DNA of 64,000 bases from Eretmocerus hayati (GCA_029851415.1 CM056743.1:66556186-66620185), one strand, 5' to 3'; counted from the first letter of the stretch, positions 31,434-43,875 are shown. Numbers and translations: made by a program. Notes: generated by a model not told the origin, from the letters alone.

Positions 31434-33001
31434 ATGGCTTCAAATAAAACAATGATTAGCATCAAAGACACAGTTAACTTAACCGCTTGGACAGGAACTC
31501 TTCCAGATCAAGAATACTACGCAACGTATACTAGGTTAGAATTAGCCGCAGACCATAGAGCGCTGGGCTGACCGAGCAGGTTTTTGCATTGTCTTTTAGG
31601 CGAATATTCCGCATCATCTTTTGCACCGAATCCAGCGTTCAAAGATGAGGAGGTTCTCAGATCACATAGGTTAGCTTTGCGATATGAGGTAGCAAAAAGA
31701 GCGAGACATGCGATCCGAACTCATGCACTCGAAGAAGATTCCAGTGATACAACGAGAAACATCCCAAGTTCTTCAATCATCGAGCATCCAGAGCCATCAA
31801 CGAGCAACACCACTTCGACGACGACTTCACACTAGCAAGCCAACGAGTCATCATGAGTAGCAGCACGCGTACGCGTAGAAACAACACGACTAACGTCGAC
31901 AATACGAGGACAACGACCGTATTCGCGGCTCCAGTCTTTAGCGTATCAACGACAAACAGACACTTAGAAACAATCACCTGTACTACGCCGGATAGATCGA
32001 TTCAGCATCTTCGGCGTGCAATCGCTACAGAAATCAGCTTACTTCAAGAGTCAAGGAGGAGGGCAGATCTTCTCAGCAAGGAGCTAGAGAAGGAATTACA
32101 ACAGCTTGACAAAGCTAATCATTTTCCAAGCAGCACAAGGTTGGCACCTAGACTTGTGACGCCCGCGCCGATTTTTGTTCCTGAACAATCGAACCCGACC
32201 TAACAGCAGAGGAGACGAGTGAACTTGCATGATACGGTAACCAATCATTATTACACCGAGCGGAGTCAGTGTTTGATTCAAATCAGGATGAATGGTGCGA
32301 ACATACTCAAATGAACAGTGGTCGAAATGGGAATATTTCGACCGACAATCAACAAGTACCACCCGCATCGACACACCCGAATCTAACAAGCGGTTAGGTG
32401 AGGCGTGCATCTACATGAAACCAGACATTTGACGTCGGAAAAACTGTCTGTCAGTGGAAATTAACTTCTTCGGGTAAAGATGGCAATGTCGGAGGATTTC
32501 TCAAGAGAGTCGACGAATGCGAGGGACTGGCAGACATGTCAGATACAGATTTGATGAATGCGCTGACTAAATCATCATCCGGTGTCGCGCTGGAATTATA
32601 TCAACAATCTAGAGAGAGATTTTCGACATGGTCACAATTCAAGAGTGGAGTGCTACGGTCCGGACGAGTATCTTCAGCACATTGGCGTGCGAGAAGCTGA
32701 GTCTAAGACACAAGGCAAAGAAGAGATGGCCCAGGAATACATCACTCGACTGATGGCGATTATGGATGAATTTGAGACTCCGTGGGGTATGGATCGAAGA
32801 ATTGAACTGCTATCCAGGAATCTACTTCCAGAACTACAAAAATGGATACCCAGAGATGAAGTGACTGACGTTGATTTACTTTTTTCCCTAGCAAGAGAAG
32901 CAGAGCACATCCGAGATAATCAGCGGTTCTACAGACATCAACCAGAACCTGAAGAATTTTTGTTGCCAGACTTGGCATACAAACCTCCGAAGAAAGGATA
33001 A
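31434..33001 (+). pseudogene. LTR-retrotransposon Gag remnant
   Basis: Starts ATGGCTTCAAATAAA, hits a stop after ~45 codons, then continues as pieces in other frames. A coiled-coil-like Glu/Leu-rich stretch (ELEKELQQLDKANH) is at about 32085. The final piece (about 32645-33001) has the look of the retrotransposon Gag capsid region: EMAQEYITRL, a WIP block and LFSLAREAEHI. A preceding frame carries FLKRVDECEGLADMSD and FSTWSQFKSGVL. At least one stop and one frameshift inactivate it. No protease or pol follows, so it is an orphan fragment. A Ty3/Gypsy origin is an inference. Confidence 0.6.
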
Positions 33002-33434
33002 AATACCAGGACGACGCATTCACGGCCACCCCGCTAATGGGCGGCTGCCCGAGCGGGCGCCGAGGCGGGCGCCCGGACGGTAGCACGAAATCGACGATAA
33101 GTCGCCCGCCCGGCGGCCGCCACGAAACATTTTTTTCCAAAAATTCAATCTTCATACTTTCGTTTTCCCGAAAACCTGGAATTATTTTATTCAATTTTGT
33201 TCCCTCTAATCTATGAAAAATGACGCCCTTTGGCTTTATTGATGGTAAATATATGACAGACGATTATTCATTGATCTTGGGTTCTTCTTCCATTCCAACA
33301 CCCAATTCTCCCGCGTTGATGAATCGAGCAGTCGCAACAATCATCTCATTACATAACTCACCGTTGATGAGTGTCTCATCATTATATTCTAGTTATCTTC
33401 TGATCAAGAAATATATCTAACTTGAATAAACAAA
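33002..33434. other. No gene; GC-rich palindromic patch
   Basis: 33025-33122 is very GC-rich with GGGCGCC, CGGGCGCCCG and GCGGCCGCC palindromes, abruptly followed by AT-rich DNA. No gene recognised to 33434. Confidence 0.5.
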
Positions 33435-33886
33435 TGCAGGTCTAAGGTAGTACTAGCGGTACTGATGAGTCCGAGTGCAGATGAGACCCGCGCTTGACTC
33501 GTCTCCGCCCGTCTATATAGGTATAATGATGTACACAGCAGACGATAATCTTACCCCGAAAAAACCGGAAGTAGTGACATATTGGCTCAGATCTTTTTTG
33601 GTAGGCTCCTCATCGTCAATCTGTTCGTTGCTATGCATTTTTCATGCATTCTTACACCTGTGTGATCACTCCCGTGAAAATCTGATGGTTAGAGATAAGT
33701 GTATCGACCGTTTCCCGTAAGACGCCGTGTTAATTGGCTTTTACGAAATCACCCAGAACTTTTCTCTGCGACTCCTGAAGGTTGCAAAATGTTGACTGTG
33801 TCTATTCGATCCACTAATTTAATCCACCATAGTGCCGGCATTTCGTAATTTTCTGATAGTTAATTCGAGTACCGCTAGAACTACCT
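33435..33886. mobile_element. Small TIR element (452 bp)
   Basis: Left end AGGTAGTACTAGCGGTACT and right end AGTACCGCTAGAACTACCT are inverted copies with one mismatch. The element has no gene and no clear target duplication. Confidence 0.7.
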
Positions 33887-34285
33887 CAATAACCATGTCC
33901 TGTACTCTCCGTATGGAAAATGGTGATAGAGATACTAGAGACAGTACGTCAGATCATTTTTCTGCTCCGGATATGGAGAACATATTAATGAAAAACTGAC
34001 TTATGGAACTTCGATTTTAAGGATTGGTGTTTCAGACTTGCTCGAACTGGACAATCGGATTTCGAATATATCTCTTAAAAGCACTCATTTTTAGATTCCT
34101 AGTCTCATCGGGTAAATTGTTCCAGAAACGTTTCAGTCTTATACTACACGAATTAAAATGAGGTTTCCATGTTGATAAGATTTCAACCAACGGTCTTTTT
34201 TCCGTAGTGAATAATTTACTGATCTAGCATCAAAAGTAATGCTTTCTTTAACTCCATCAATAATATTATGTACTATCTTATAAGC

Positions 34286-36246
34286 TCATAAGTAATGATA
34301 ATGACGGGAGTAGGACTCTATGGACATGAGTCCAGTAGACTGCAGAATAGCACTGTAGTCATGATCATAATAATGCATCGGCGTACCAAGTTTGAAAGAT
34401 ATGAACCTTAGGTTTTCATGATGGACAACTTGCAACTTTGTACATTGCGACTCTTGAAACGGAGACCGAATTTGGCAGCCATATAAGAACGAAGGGAGTA
34501 CGATAGCACTATAAAGACTTATAATACTGTTCACATTTGTGAATTGGGAAGTGTATCGTTTTATCATACCAACTTCTTTCGAACATTTTCCAACAACGTG
34601 GTCTGTATGATAGTTGAAGTTTAGATGTGAGTCGAAGTAAATTCCTAGATCTTTAATAACCGAGACTCTATCCAACATTGTATCCTCGATCATATAATAA
34701 ATTCATGAGCACACTTATATCTGTAAAACGATATGGAACTGCATTTTCTGGCATTCAGTTTAAGTCCATTGATTTTACACCATTCAACAATAAAATCAAG
34801 ATCGTTTCGAAGACTTAGAGAATCATCAGTGGGGGCAACTGTAGGGAATAGTTTGAGATCGTCAGCATACATTAAAAATTTTGAGGTTTTTATGAACGAA
34901 AAGATGTCATTGATATAGGCACAAAACAAAATGGGGCCTAAATGAGATCCTTGTGGGACACCAGAAATATTTCCAATTCGATCAGAAAGGGAGTTTCCAA
35001 CTGCGACTCTTTGCGTTCCTCCATCAAGATATGATTTGATACAGTTGAATAGTGAACCACGAATACCAAAATTCCAAAGATTAGACAGAAGCCGCTTGTG
35101 GTTGACTGTATCGAACGCTTTCGAGAAGTCAGTGTATATAGCGTCAACCTGAATATTTTCATTGAGAGCGCGGGACAGAAAATTTTCAAAAAAGATAAGA
35201 TTTGAGATTGTTGAACGGTTTTTCATGAAACCGTGCTGTTGGCTAATGAATTTCGAAGTTAGAAATTCCGTAAGGTGGTTGGTAGCAATACTGTCGAATA
35301 ACTTGGCAATAGAGCCCATATTGGATACTGGCCTATAATTTTGAACATCTGTTTTGTCGCCATTTTTGAAATGAAGCTTAATGATTGATTGTTTCAATAA
35401 CGATGGGTACGTGCCAGAGCCAAATGATCCGTTGAAAATAAACAATATTCGAGATTCAAGTTCTTTCCTGCAGGTTTTCAAAAAGTGTGGAGGAAAAATG
35501 TCGAAATTAGGATTGGTACTGTCATTGACCTTTGATACTTCAGATTGATATTCAAATATCGTCACTTTCATTTCGGATAAAACATCGACAGGATGGGCAA
35601 TTCCAACATCAGATAGAGTTTCATCCGTGAAAACTGATCCAAAATATTCCGCGAAAAGATTGGCCGAGTCCACATCATTTTTAGAATTCTTGCCATTGAA
35701 ACAAAACTCTGATGGGAGAGCGTTGGACGTATTTTTACTTTTAAATTGTTGCCAGAAATTACGAGGATTCCTTACCAAATCACTCTCAAGTTTACATATG
35801 TATTCTCTATACTTAACTCTAGATAATCGAGTGCTTTCAGCTCTCAGTCTCTTAAACTTGATGTAATCTGCTCCATTATTCGTGAGTTTCCACTTCAAGT
35901 GAGCGCCTTTTTTATCCTAGACTCTGTCCTTCAACTCTTGATCATACCACAGTGGGAAACTATAGTTCTTAACACTAGTCACAGGTACAAATTTGTTGAT
36001 GATAGATTTCAACTCAGCATAAAATATTCCTGTCATTAAGTCACTACACAAACCACTGAATTTCTCTTGCCAGTTCAGCTGACCAAGAGCAGTCTTTATG
36101 CCTTCATAATCCGCTTTCTTGAAGTTGAGTTTAGTGGTGAAGGATGAAGGTTTTGAATTAAGTGAACAGGAGATATACCATAACGTGGAAGTATGGTGTG
36201 AATCAGGCTTCATGATCCACTCTTGAAAATCCACTTCTTCAATCAA
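34286..36246 (-). pseudogene. LINE-C (Jockey/CR1 group), EN-RT linker and RT, broken
   Basis: Minus-strand pieces in order: 35917-36246 (linker; LWYDQELKDRV then an in-frame TAG), 34690-35898 (RT: YRPVSNMGSIAKLF, HGFMKNRSTISNL, YTDFSKAFDTVNH, GVPQGSHLGPILF, MYADDLKLF), then 34286-34693 in a shifted frame (LGIYFDSHLNF, YSAIVLPSFLYGCQ, thumb/C-terminal region). Lesions are one stop and one frameshift near 34690. ORF1 and the endonuclease are absent, so it is 5'-truncated. Remaining 3' sequence probably extends to about 34000. Confidence 0.88.
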
Positions 36247-36749
36247 ACTTTCAGGTGCAAATACAAAATCCTAAGAATAGTCTTCAGTAGCATGATTCTG
36301 CAGATGGTATGAGACTGTGAAAGAAGTTTGGTGAGATTTGGTGACCCGCACTTCGTGGGTCCCCCTTGTTAGTTGCAGCCTACAACTCCGGCCAAGCGAA
36401 AGAGAAACAAGCTCAATATTTCAATGCAAAGCGGAGCGATGTCCAATCCAGGAGATGCTGTTTGAAGACGTAACCGTATACAATCAGCTCAAGCTCAAGG
36501 CATCTCGGGGAAGCTTGTACCAATATTTAACGGTAAATTTGTAATCAGCGCTCGAATAGGCTCAAATCTCAAAAGCTTAATCATGTTAAAGAATCGAAGA
36601 TGAATCGATACACAATTTGTGGTGATACAAATTGAACAGATCGTCTTTTGGAGAGAATCTACCTAGTTTCCACAAGAAAATAAAAAGTCCAGGAAATATT
36701 GTATCGACCAATCCAACGTTACTCTCCTCATCTTCTCTAGCATCGCTTC
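36247..36749. other. No gene seen
   Basis: Contains a short hairpin GACCCGCACTTCGTGGGTC near 36340 and only chance frames. Confidence 0.5.
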
Positions 36750-38600
36750 GTATTTGGAAAGCTTTTCGCATAAAGGCAAAATCCCATCCAACAGATCACA
36801 CGCGCGTATAACAGATAGTGTAAGGTGCGCCGAATTTCGGTGCTGTCAGTATCGTAATCAGCGTATCAGAATCACATCATTGCATGGAGATATTCATGTC
36901 CTGAACGCTCAGTCACCTGCATCATCCTCGGATATTTTCAGATGACCCTGAGTGATGTTTTTTATCATCGATTCCCTGGAGTTCAGAAAATTGCTTGAAT
37001 CATGTTTGCATTTCTGATGCGAGTCTTGGCTGAGTAATCGAATAATTGTAAGACTAGCGTCATGCCTCGCGTAACATAAAAACGCTACACTGACACAGCT
37101 CACACGGATCATATCGTTGGATTTCTTCTGTTCTGAGCAGCGATTTTTTGGCCCGATATTGGACTACCAAATAGCGTATCAGACTCATCTGACCATGTCT
37201 CCCTCGATTCTTGTGATAGTAAGCTTCACTCAGTACTCGAAAAGCATACACAACAAATCCCAACAGATTCAACTTCATAACTCATGATGAAGATGTCAAT
37301 TGAAGCGAAATCATACAAATAAATCTGGGACGATAGAATAAATTCATTCAACTACATTGACGTGATGAGATAAAATTCAAAATTCTCGGGACATGATTAT
37401 ACGAATAAGAAACAATGACCAACAAATACGTGTCAGGAATTTTTTCACAGGGCGTCTTGAATCGACCTCCCAGGCTATCTTCCCCCACCTGCTTCTCATA
37501 CGATTGGGACAGGATTCGATATCGAGAACTTCCAAGTTGACCATCATCAGTAGAATTTCGCGACTACTTACAGTATCATTGAACTCAGTATCGCCCATGT
37601 TTTACTAACTATATCATTGGTCAATTCATCGTTCGACATTGTTAACAGGATCAAAAGTGATCAGGTGATATTGACCATAGCAAAATTAAATTCAATCATT
37701 TTTTATTTGACACTCATAATTTCAAATCAGTTCATCCAATCTATTTCCAAACACCATAACAACAAAACATGAACCCATCAGGAAAATGATAACTCTGAGT
37801 ACAATCGAATACAACCACGAGTTGCAACATCAAAGCATGATGCCTTGGCTCACATAGAGATCGAGACTCTCATCTCTGAGTGCGACAGATTGCGAATGTA
37901 TGTTGCCGAGCTACTGTAGATGTAGGCAGAGCGTATCTCGAAAAACATAAAAACACTACACTGACACAGCTTACACAGATCATGTCGTTGGCTTCCTCTG
38001 TTCTGAGCAGCGATTTTTTGGTCCGATATTGGACAACCACATAGCGTATCAGACTCATCTGAACATGTCTCCCTCGATTCTTGTGATGGTGAGCTTCACT
38101 CAGTATTCGAAATTCACACAAAACCTGACCCAACACAATTAATACTAAAAACTCACATTGGAAATGACAACCGAATCAAAATCTAAGAGTTTATTTGAAA
38201 TGAAAGGCTCAATTCATTAAGATGAATAAATGAATAAAATGAGATTAATTCAACTACACTATAGTAATGATACAACCTTGGAAATTCTCGAGAAATGTTT
38301 GGGTATTTGGAACTTCGATCGTAAAATACATCATTCAGGCGCTACCAAACTAAAGTTACATGAGAACCCCTCCCCCTAGGCCCCGTCCTCCCCTTCTAAT
38401 AGTAAGAGCATATACCAACATCGAGAACTTTCAAAATGACCATCATCAATAAAATAACACAATCAACACTAAAAACTCATATTGGGGATGACAATCGAAT
38501 CAAAATCATACGAATTCTTCCAAAATGGAAGGCTAAATTTATTCAACTACGTTACACTGATGATATAGAATTGAAAATTCTCGAAGAATGATTCGATGGA
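36750..38600. repeat. Diverged tandem repeat, ~860-bp period
   Basis: 37071-37250 and 37930-38112 align closely: both contain GAGCAGCGATTTTTTGG and GCGTATCAGACTCATCTGA. 37517-37560 matches 38417-38455, and 37270-37390 matches 38140-38300 and 38460-38600. On the minus strand the best-kept block encodes similar peptides in both copies (KNRGRH, QMSLIRY, VVQYR, KKSLLRTEE). No family was recognised and no splice structure is evident. Confidence 0.75.
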
Positions 38601-38754
38601 TAGAATATCAGTTTTTCTCCTTCTCGAATGATTCAAACCATAGTTCGATAATTGGGCCACCACCGAAACTTCGCAAAAAATTCAGAAATTAAATAGAAAA
38701 TTCGAGAAATCGCAGGTTCATGAGCCTTCTGATATAAATAGATAACGACTCTCA

Positions 38755-38761
38755 TGCTCAA

Positions 38762-38792
<31 letters not shown>

Positions 38793-39232
38793 TACAAACT
38801 CGAATCTATATCCTCGAGCCGGTTCCCACACGCAGGAAAGACGTCAATACATACGATCTATGTTGATGCGGTAAGGAGAATACATCATGTATTCGGTGTA
38901 CCGGCCTGCCTCAAAAAACAGGATTCTACACAGACTCAGAACACATGCTTGAACACACACACCTACATACATAAAACCTCGAATCTATACCCTCGAGCCG
39001 GTTCCCACACGCAGTAAAGATGCCAATATATACGATATATGTCTGTGCGGTAAGGAGGATACATAATGTATCTCGTGTACCGGGCTGCCTCACAAAAGAG
39101 GATTCCACTCACACTCACAAACACAAGACACAAAAGTAGAAACACACACACATAAACACGAATCCATATCCTCGAGCCGGTGACAGCACGCCTTAAAATG
39201 TGAATATATTCTGTGACGTGGTATTTTTACCA
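38755..39232. repeat. 179-bp tandem repeat, three copies, with (CA)n
   Basis: CGAATCTATATCCTCGAGCC starts at 38801, and variants at 38980 and 39159. Each copy includes CGGTTCCCACACGC, a GATGTAT/ATACAT stretch, CGGCCTGCCTCA and a CA-rich tail. The first CA run is at 38761-38788. The third copy is degenerate. Confidence 0.85.
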
Positions 39233-41345
39233 TCACAACTAATTTATATTCAACGGGACTCCTGCCCTAAAATCGCAGGCAATACGCGCGCGAACGGCGA
39301 AACGACTTAGGAAAAATTCAGCTACTCCGCAACACGTCCTCAGCACAGCGTGACTTACCGTGCCATCACCTGAAAGAAAAGAGGGGGGAGGGAGGGCGTA
39401 CGCTCATAAATGATAAATCGAATATTTATTACAAAAATATCTGGCCAATATTCTTTACATTACTTCTGCACGGTGATACATGAATCTACATATCTCTAAT
39501 AACCGACATTTGTCCGAATGACTCGACTATCTGTCCAGGAAAAATATTCATCAATCGCATAAATTGTCAAAGTGTCTCTATTCCTGAAAAATATAAAACA
39601 CTTCACAAAAAGGCCATATCACACTGTCCGATCACTCGCGAAATCTACCTGCACTCCGTAGAGTGCAGCTTGTCCGGTCCCTGCACCGATATTTTTACCA
39701 CAATTAATCTGCTCCAAAATTTCCTCGTCCAAAATGGCCGCTGAGCAGCCCTCGCAACGCGCGCGCAACGGCAAGCACCCAAAATGGCTTGTGCTCCGAT
39801 GCTTTCTCGTCTCACGCGCTCGAGCAACAGGTGCACGATCACACCCTGGCTCCTAGTCCATGTGTAACTCGTCCAAGGTCCACTAGGTCCCCGTGCACGC
39901 GCGTCTCCTCCAGGAGGTGTCCTCGACACAAATTTCCTATCGCGCGCACGTCTTTCCAAAACCTCTTGTCCACGAGCTCACGCCAAAACTCCACTAAATC
40001 GCTGCTCCGAATTTCTTCACGCGTAGCGGTTGCTGCTTTGGGTCCGCTGGTGCAATTTCACAACGCGCGTACGTCACTTGGAGACGTCTTGTCCACGAGA
40101 ACGCGGTGCACCAGCTCACGGGGTCCCCCGGGAGTCCATTCTGTCCGCGGGCACGACGATTGCCCTCCGCGACGCGCGAGGCTCTCCGCACACCCGACGA
40201 ATCTAAGAAAAATAGCAGGACCACTCACCGTTCGATGTCATTGTCCGTCGCTTGATTATTTTCCTTGCTCCGTCCAAATATATCGCCCCACAACTGAGCA
40301 AGTCCAATCACATCAGCTACTACTCGTCCTGGGCAGCCGGGACTCCTGGGGGACTCGCGGCTGGGCACGTGCTCCTAATTACAAGCGCGAGCGCGACAAG
40401 TACGTGTGTACTGCACGAGGTCAAATCCACAAGTGGCACAATGGCCGCTTCATCTTCACCAGAAGCTCGCCTTCGTCTTCACCGAAGAGAAGCTCTCTCA
40501 TTGGTCCGTTCAATTTTACCGGAACACTGGCAGCGCCAACTGGTGGCTGAGCGCGCGCCAAATATTCAAGTCCAGTCCACTATACTCGTTTCATGCCGTA
40601 GCTCAGATTCTACGAAATTCGCTCCAAGTCCGTCAATTGCAGTATATACGGTCCTGATGCCTCCACCCAGAGAATATTCTGTCCTACTCACGCGCATGCA
40701 CCGCTAAAATACGCGTGGAGGCATTGCGCACTCGCGCTCACCGCAACTCTATGCTTTAACCTCATATAGCTCTTATACCCGTCCGTATATCTATATCTAG
40801 TCCGTATTGCAGCAGTATATCTATATATACTCGAGGCTGCCCATGGCATAATGATATCCAGCCCGCATGGCTGCAGTATATCTATATATATGCTGTGCAC
40901 AGTCCGAGTGCAACATTTTCATGTGTACATAACCCAAAGTATATGTAGACGTCGTCCGCAAGCCCAAATTCACCCAGTGGCCGCTGTCCAGGTATCCTTC
41001 CGTTGTATCTTCGTGGTCACGACCACCCGGGTGTGGCCCGGATTTACATGCCCGCAGCGCCGCCACATCTCGTCCAACGCCAGTCAGCTGTCTGCTCTTG
41101 ATGCGTGTACCGGCCTGTCCGTCATCGCCGTCTTCCGCTGGGTCACCCGGGCCTACCCGCGTCCGTGTGATGGTCACCCGTGTCGTGGGTGACCGCTCCA
41201 GGGCCGCATCGATGGTGCGCGGGTGTGCGGTACACCAAGTGTACGTTGTACACATGCAGAAAGTGGTGCATGTGCCACTTAACCTCGTCGCTGCCGGCCT
41301 TCGCGCCCACCCGGGCTGCAGCAGATGGGGCACACGTCCGTAAGA
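39233..41345. other. CpG-rich stretch without a clear gene
   Basis: Unusually rich in CGCG and ACGCGCG between 39270 and 41340. Internal similar blocks include CTTGTCCACGAGCTCACG near 39965 and CTTGTCCACGAGAACGCG near 40088. Open frames (253 codons at 39789 plus; 170 codons at 40821 minus) are Ser/Arg/Pro-rich, overlap on both strands and show no domain. It could be a CpG island or a decayed GC-rich repeat. Confidence 0.45.
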
Positions 41346-41604
41346 GTGATGACAGATAAAGCGCTACGCTACGATTTTGCGCCACGCCACGACGCGCTAT
41401 CGCACGCCATGACCCAAAAATTAATTCCAGCGAACCCGACCATCGATGGATTTGATTCATACCCGTAATCAACGACTGGTACTGTAACAATAAATCCAGT
41501 CCACCGATGGTCGGGTTCGCTGGAATTAGTTTTAGCGTCGTGGCGTGCGATAGCACGTCGTGGCGTGGCGCAAAATCGTGGCGTAGCGCATTATCTGTCA
41601 TCAC
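41346..41604. mobile_element. Palindromic MITE (259 bp, ~105-bp arms)
   Basis: Starts GTGATGACAGATAAAGCGC and ends with the complement. Arms contain GCGCCACGCCACGACG, and a ~50-bp loop lies near 41475. No coding capacity. Confidence 0.88.
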
Positions 41605-42179
41605 CCTATGCCCAGCAGCCTGGGCAGGGCATTCACAACACCACCACGTCCAACTGTGTCCTGCGGCTGCCCACCCGTCGTCGCCCCGCCCGATCATACT
41701 GTCTCATCGCGGTGTCAAAACACATCAAATTCGTACCCTCGCTCACCCGCGAGCGAGGGCCTCGTCCGTTGCCATCGTCGTCGTCATCGTCCGCGCTCCG
41801 GTACGTACACACATGCCCCGGGGCAGGGTGCCGTGGGGCAGCATGGATATGAGCCGAGGAGGGCTGGCGTAGGGGCCAAACAGGGCTCCGGGGCCCTGGG
41901 AAGACCCTCCGGGTCGCCCAGCTGTCAAGATCGCGGTCCGTCGGCTGTTCGTCCCGGTGGCAGCCTAGTGTGCGGCTACAGCTGCTGTCCGGGGTGCAGG
42001 AAGGGCTGCCTATGCGTAGGCATGCCTGCACCACAGCATCTCGTCCATCTTCCTCGTCGCTTGTCGTCGTCATCCTCTCCAGCCAGCATCTTAACAAAGA
42101 AGAGAAGTATTCGGGTCAATACTTATTCTTTTGAGTTTGCTGGATCGAGACGGCGACGAGAGATTTCCAAAATTCGGCT
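41605..42179. other. No gene recognised (GC-rich flank)
   Basis: Overlapping Arg/Pro/Ser-rich frames on both strands, without a domain or codon pattern that singles one out. Same composition as 39233-41345. Confidence 0.4.
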
Positions 42180-42214
42180 GTGACGGTTTATCCGTCACAA
42201 TTCATTGTATTCGT

Positions 42215-42340
42215 CTAGTAAGTGTACGTGTATTGGACTGCCTCACAAAAGAGGATACCACGAACTCTCGCTCCATCACTCATGGACACACACACGAACA
42301 CACACACACACCGACACACCAACCCATCCACCAACCCATC
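42215..42340. repeat. Detached partial copy of the 179-bp repeat
   Basis: GTATTGGACTGCCTCACAAAAGAGGATACC and the following CACACACA/CACACCGACACACC run match the end of the repeat unit near 39078-39150. It lies 3 kb away, beyond the CpG-rich block. Confidence 0.7.
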
Positions 42341-43073
42341 AATAGATGTATATGCGCACAATAGAAACAAATCTAGGGACATTTGCATTCGCCTAGGGAC
42401 ATTTAAACCGTGAGGTTGGCAACCCTGATTTCGATTTTATGTTGGCAAGACTGATATAGGAATTTTGTGGGGGAAGGGGGCCTTCCTTGTCTTTTAATTG
42501 TTATAATTTATGGCTTGGTGAATGTATTCTTCCAACCTTTTGATCCTATCAAGCAAGAAGCTCGCAAGTTCCTGAACATAATTGACCACACGCCAAGGAT
42601 GGGAGTACCATAGTATATTACGCAACGACTCCGATACTTCATGCACTGGTCGAAAATTTTCACACACGTTTAAGAGAAGTTCACGCACTGTTGAGATACT
42701 CCACGCTCGAGCGTAAGTAAGTGCGTACTGCATCCCAACAGTGCGTTGAGTGTTACCCGAGTGTGTAAGAATTCAACTAGAGTATAAAGTATCGGAGTCG
42801 CTGCGTATCCTATTTTTTGAGATCAATGGGCGTGGAGAGTCAGTGTTTACACATCGAAAAATGGTCCTCACGCACTAACTTTACGCGAATGATTCAGAGA
42901 ATACTATTTCCAGCTACTTATAGATCATGCTAAGAGTCAAGAACTAAAACTACGCGAGCTGCACAGATTCTGGAATATCACGAGTTCTTCATGTAATTGA
43001 GGAAATGATCTTCGCGATAACCGATCACTCGATGGACGAAGAATAGTCCTGAATAGCTATTGAAGTTAGTAAC
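42341..43073. other. No gene seen
   Basis: Only chance frames, up to 79 codons. GAGGTTGGCAACCCTG near 42410 is a short hairpin. Confidence 0.5.
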
Positions 43074-43363
43074 TTATCGATCTTGAAGGGCGGTGGGGAA
43101 TTAAATCAATCCCCAAGATTTCGTGATGGAAATTTTATTACCACGTTTCGTCAATACAGGTAAACAGAACGAGGAAAGAGAGCCAGACGATAGTCTGGTC
43201 TCCAGCACAAGATCGCTCAGTACATACCATGACGATCTGAAGAATAACAAAGCCTAAGCCTGATGAGGTCCACGAATCTTTGTTGACGAAACGTCGTAAT
43301 AAAATTTCCATCACGGAATTTTAGGAATTGAGTTAATTCCCCACCGTTCTTCAAGATCGATAA
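43074..43363. mobile_element. Inverted-repeat fragment, Penelope-like, with hammerhead-like core
   Basis: Arms TTATCGATCTTGAAGG..TTTCGTCAA (43074-43162) and the inverted match (43283-43363) enclose ~120 bp. The right half has CTGATGAG (43260-43267), then 17 bases later GACGAAACGTC (43285-43295), then AATAAA (43298-43303). CTGATGA..GAAAC..GTC is the conserved core of the minimal hammerhead ribozymes known from Penelope-like elements. Stem II would be weak, and stem I is not formed by adjacent sequence, so self-cleavage is unproven. The element abuts the Gypsy LTR directly. Confidence 0.55.
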
Positions 43364-43875
43364 TGTGGTAGATGTGGAGAAGGTGTGAAGCACTTGCTGA
43401 GATTGGCGTCTAACTACTTTATTAATTATTGGTAAACAAGAGACACGGAGCCCTATGTATGGCTTGCCGGTCGTGTGCCGTCTGACTCGCTATTCAGTGG
43501 GTGCGTCTTTTATACCCTGCGCTGTACCAGCTCGTACTTGGCTGTACCTGGCTGTACCAGACCGAGCTTGTTACATGCTCCTTTTACCAGACTTCGAACT
43601 ACCATATATGGTTCGATGCGTATTTGCTATTAATATACTGTGAAGGTCTCTCTTGCATTCCTTTCACTGCATGTCATCTTTACTCTGGCGTATAACTATT
43701 CGCAATACACTACAACTCCCCTCCTCTTATTTTTAAAATCGGGTCGCTGCTCTTTCAGCAATTCGGGACGAACGTCTCGGTACATTTTGCTCATTTCCGG
43801 GGTGAAATTTGTTCTGACATTTCTTCTAAACATTAGGGTGTACATATGATTTTCCAAGATCATCATTACATATCA
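43364..43875 (-). repeat. 3' LTR of a Ty3/Gypsy element (minus strand)
   Basis: Read on the minus strand it starts TGATATGTAATG right after a purine-rich tract (43876-43890, a polypurine primer site) and ends ..CTACCACA. It has a TATAAAA box (43508-43514) and, about 85 bp further on, AATAAA (43418-43423), so U3-R-U5 order is recognisable. The integrase frame ends 28 bp before the polypurine tract. No 5' LTR is present in the window. Confidence 0.7.

Noticed and set aside
33452..33500. Second hammerhead ribozyme at CTGATGAGTCCGAG
   Set aside because: The required GAAA strand after stem II is absent (GAGAC instead), and no cleavage-site context follows.
39789..40550. 253-codon plus-strand ORF
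   Set aside because: Low-complexity Ser/Arg/Pro composition in a CpG-rich stretch with competing frames on the other strand and no domain.
41143..41697. 184-codon minus-strand ORF
   Set aside because: Runs straight through a palindromic MITE (41346-41604) and has no recognisable motif.
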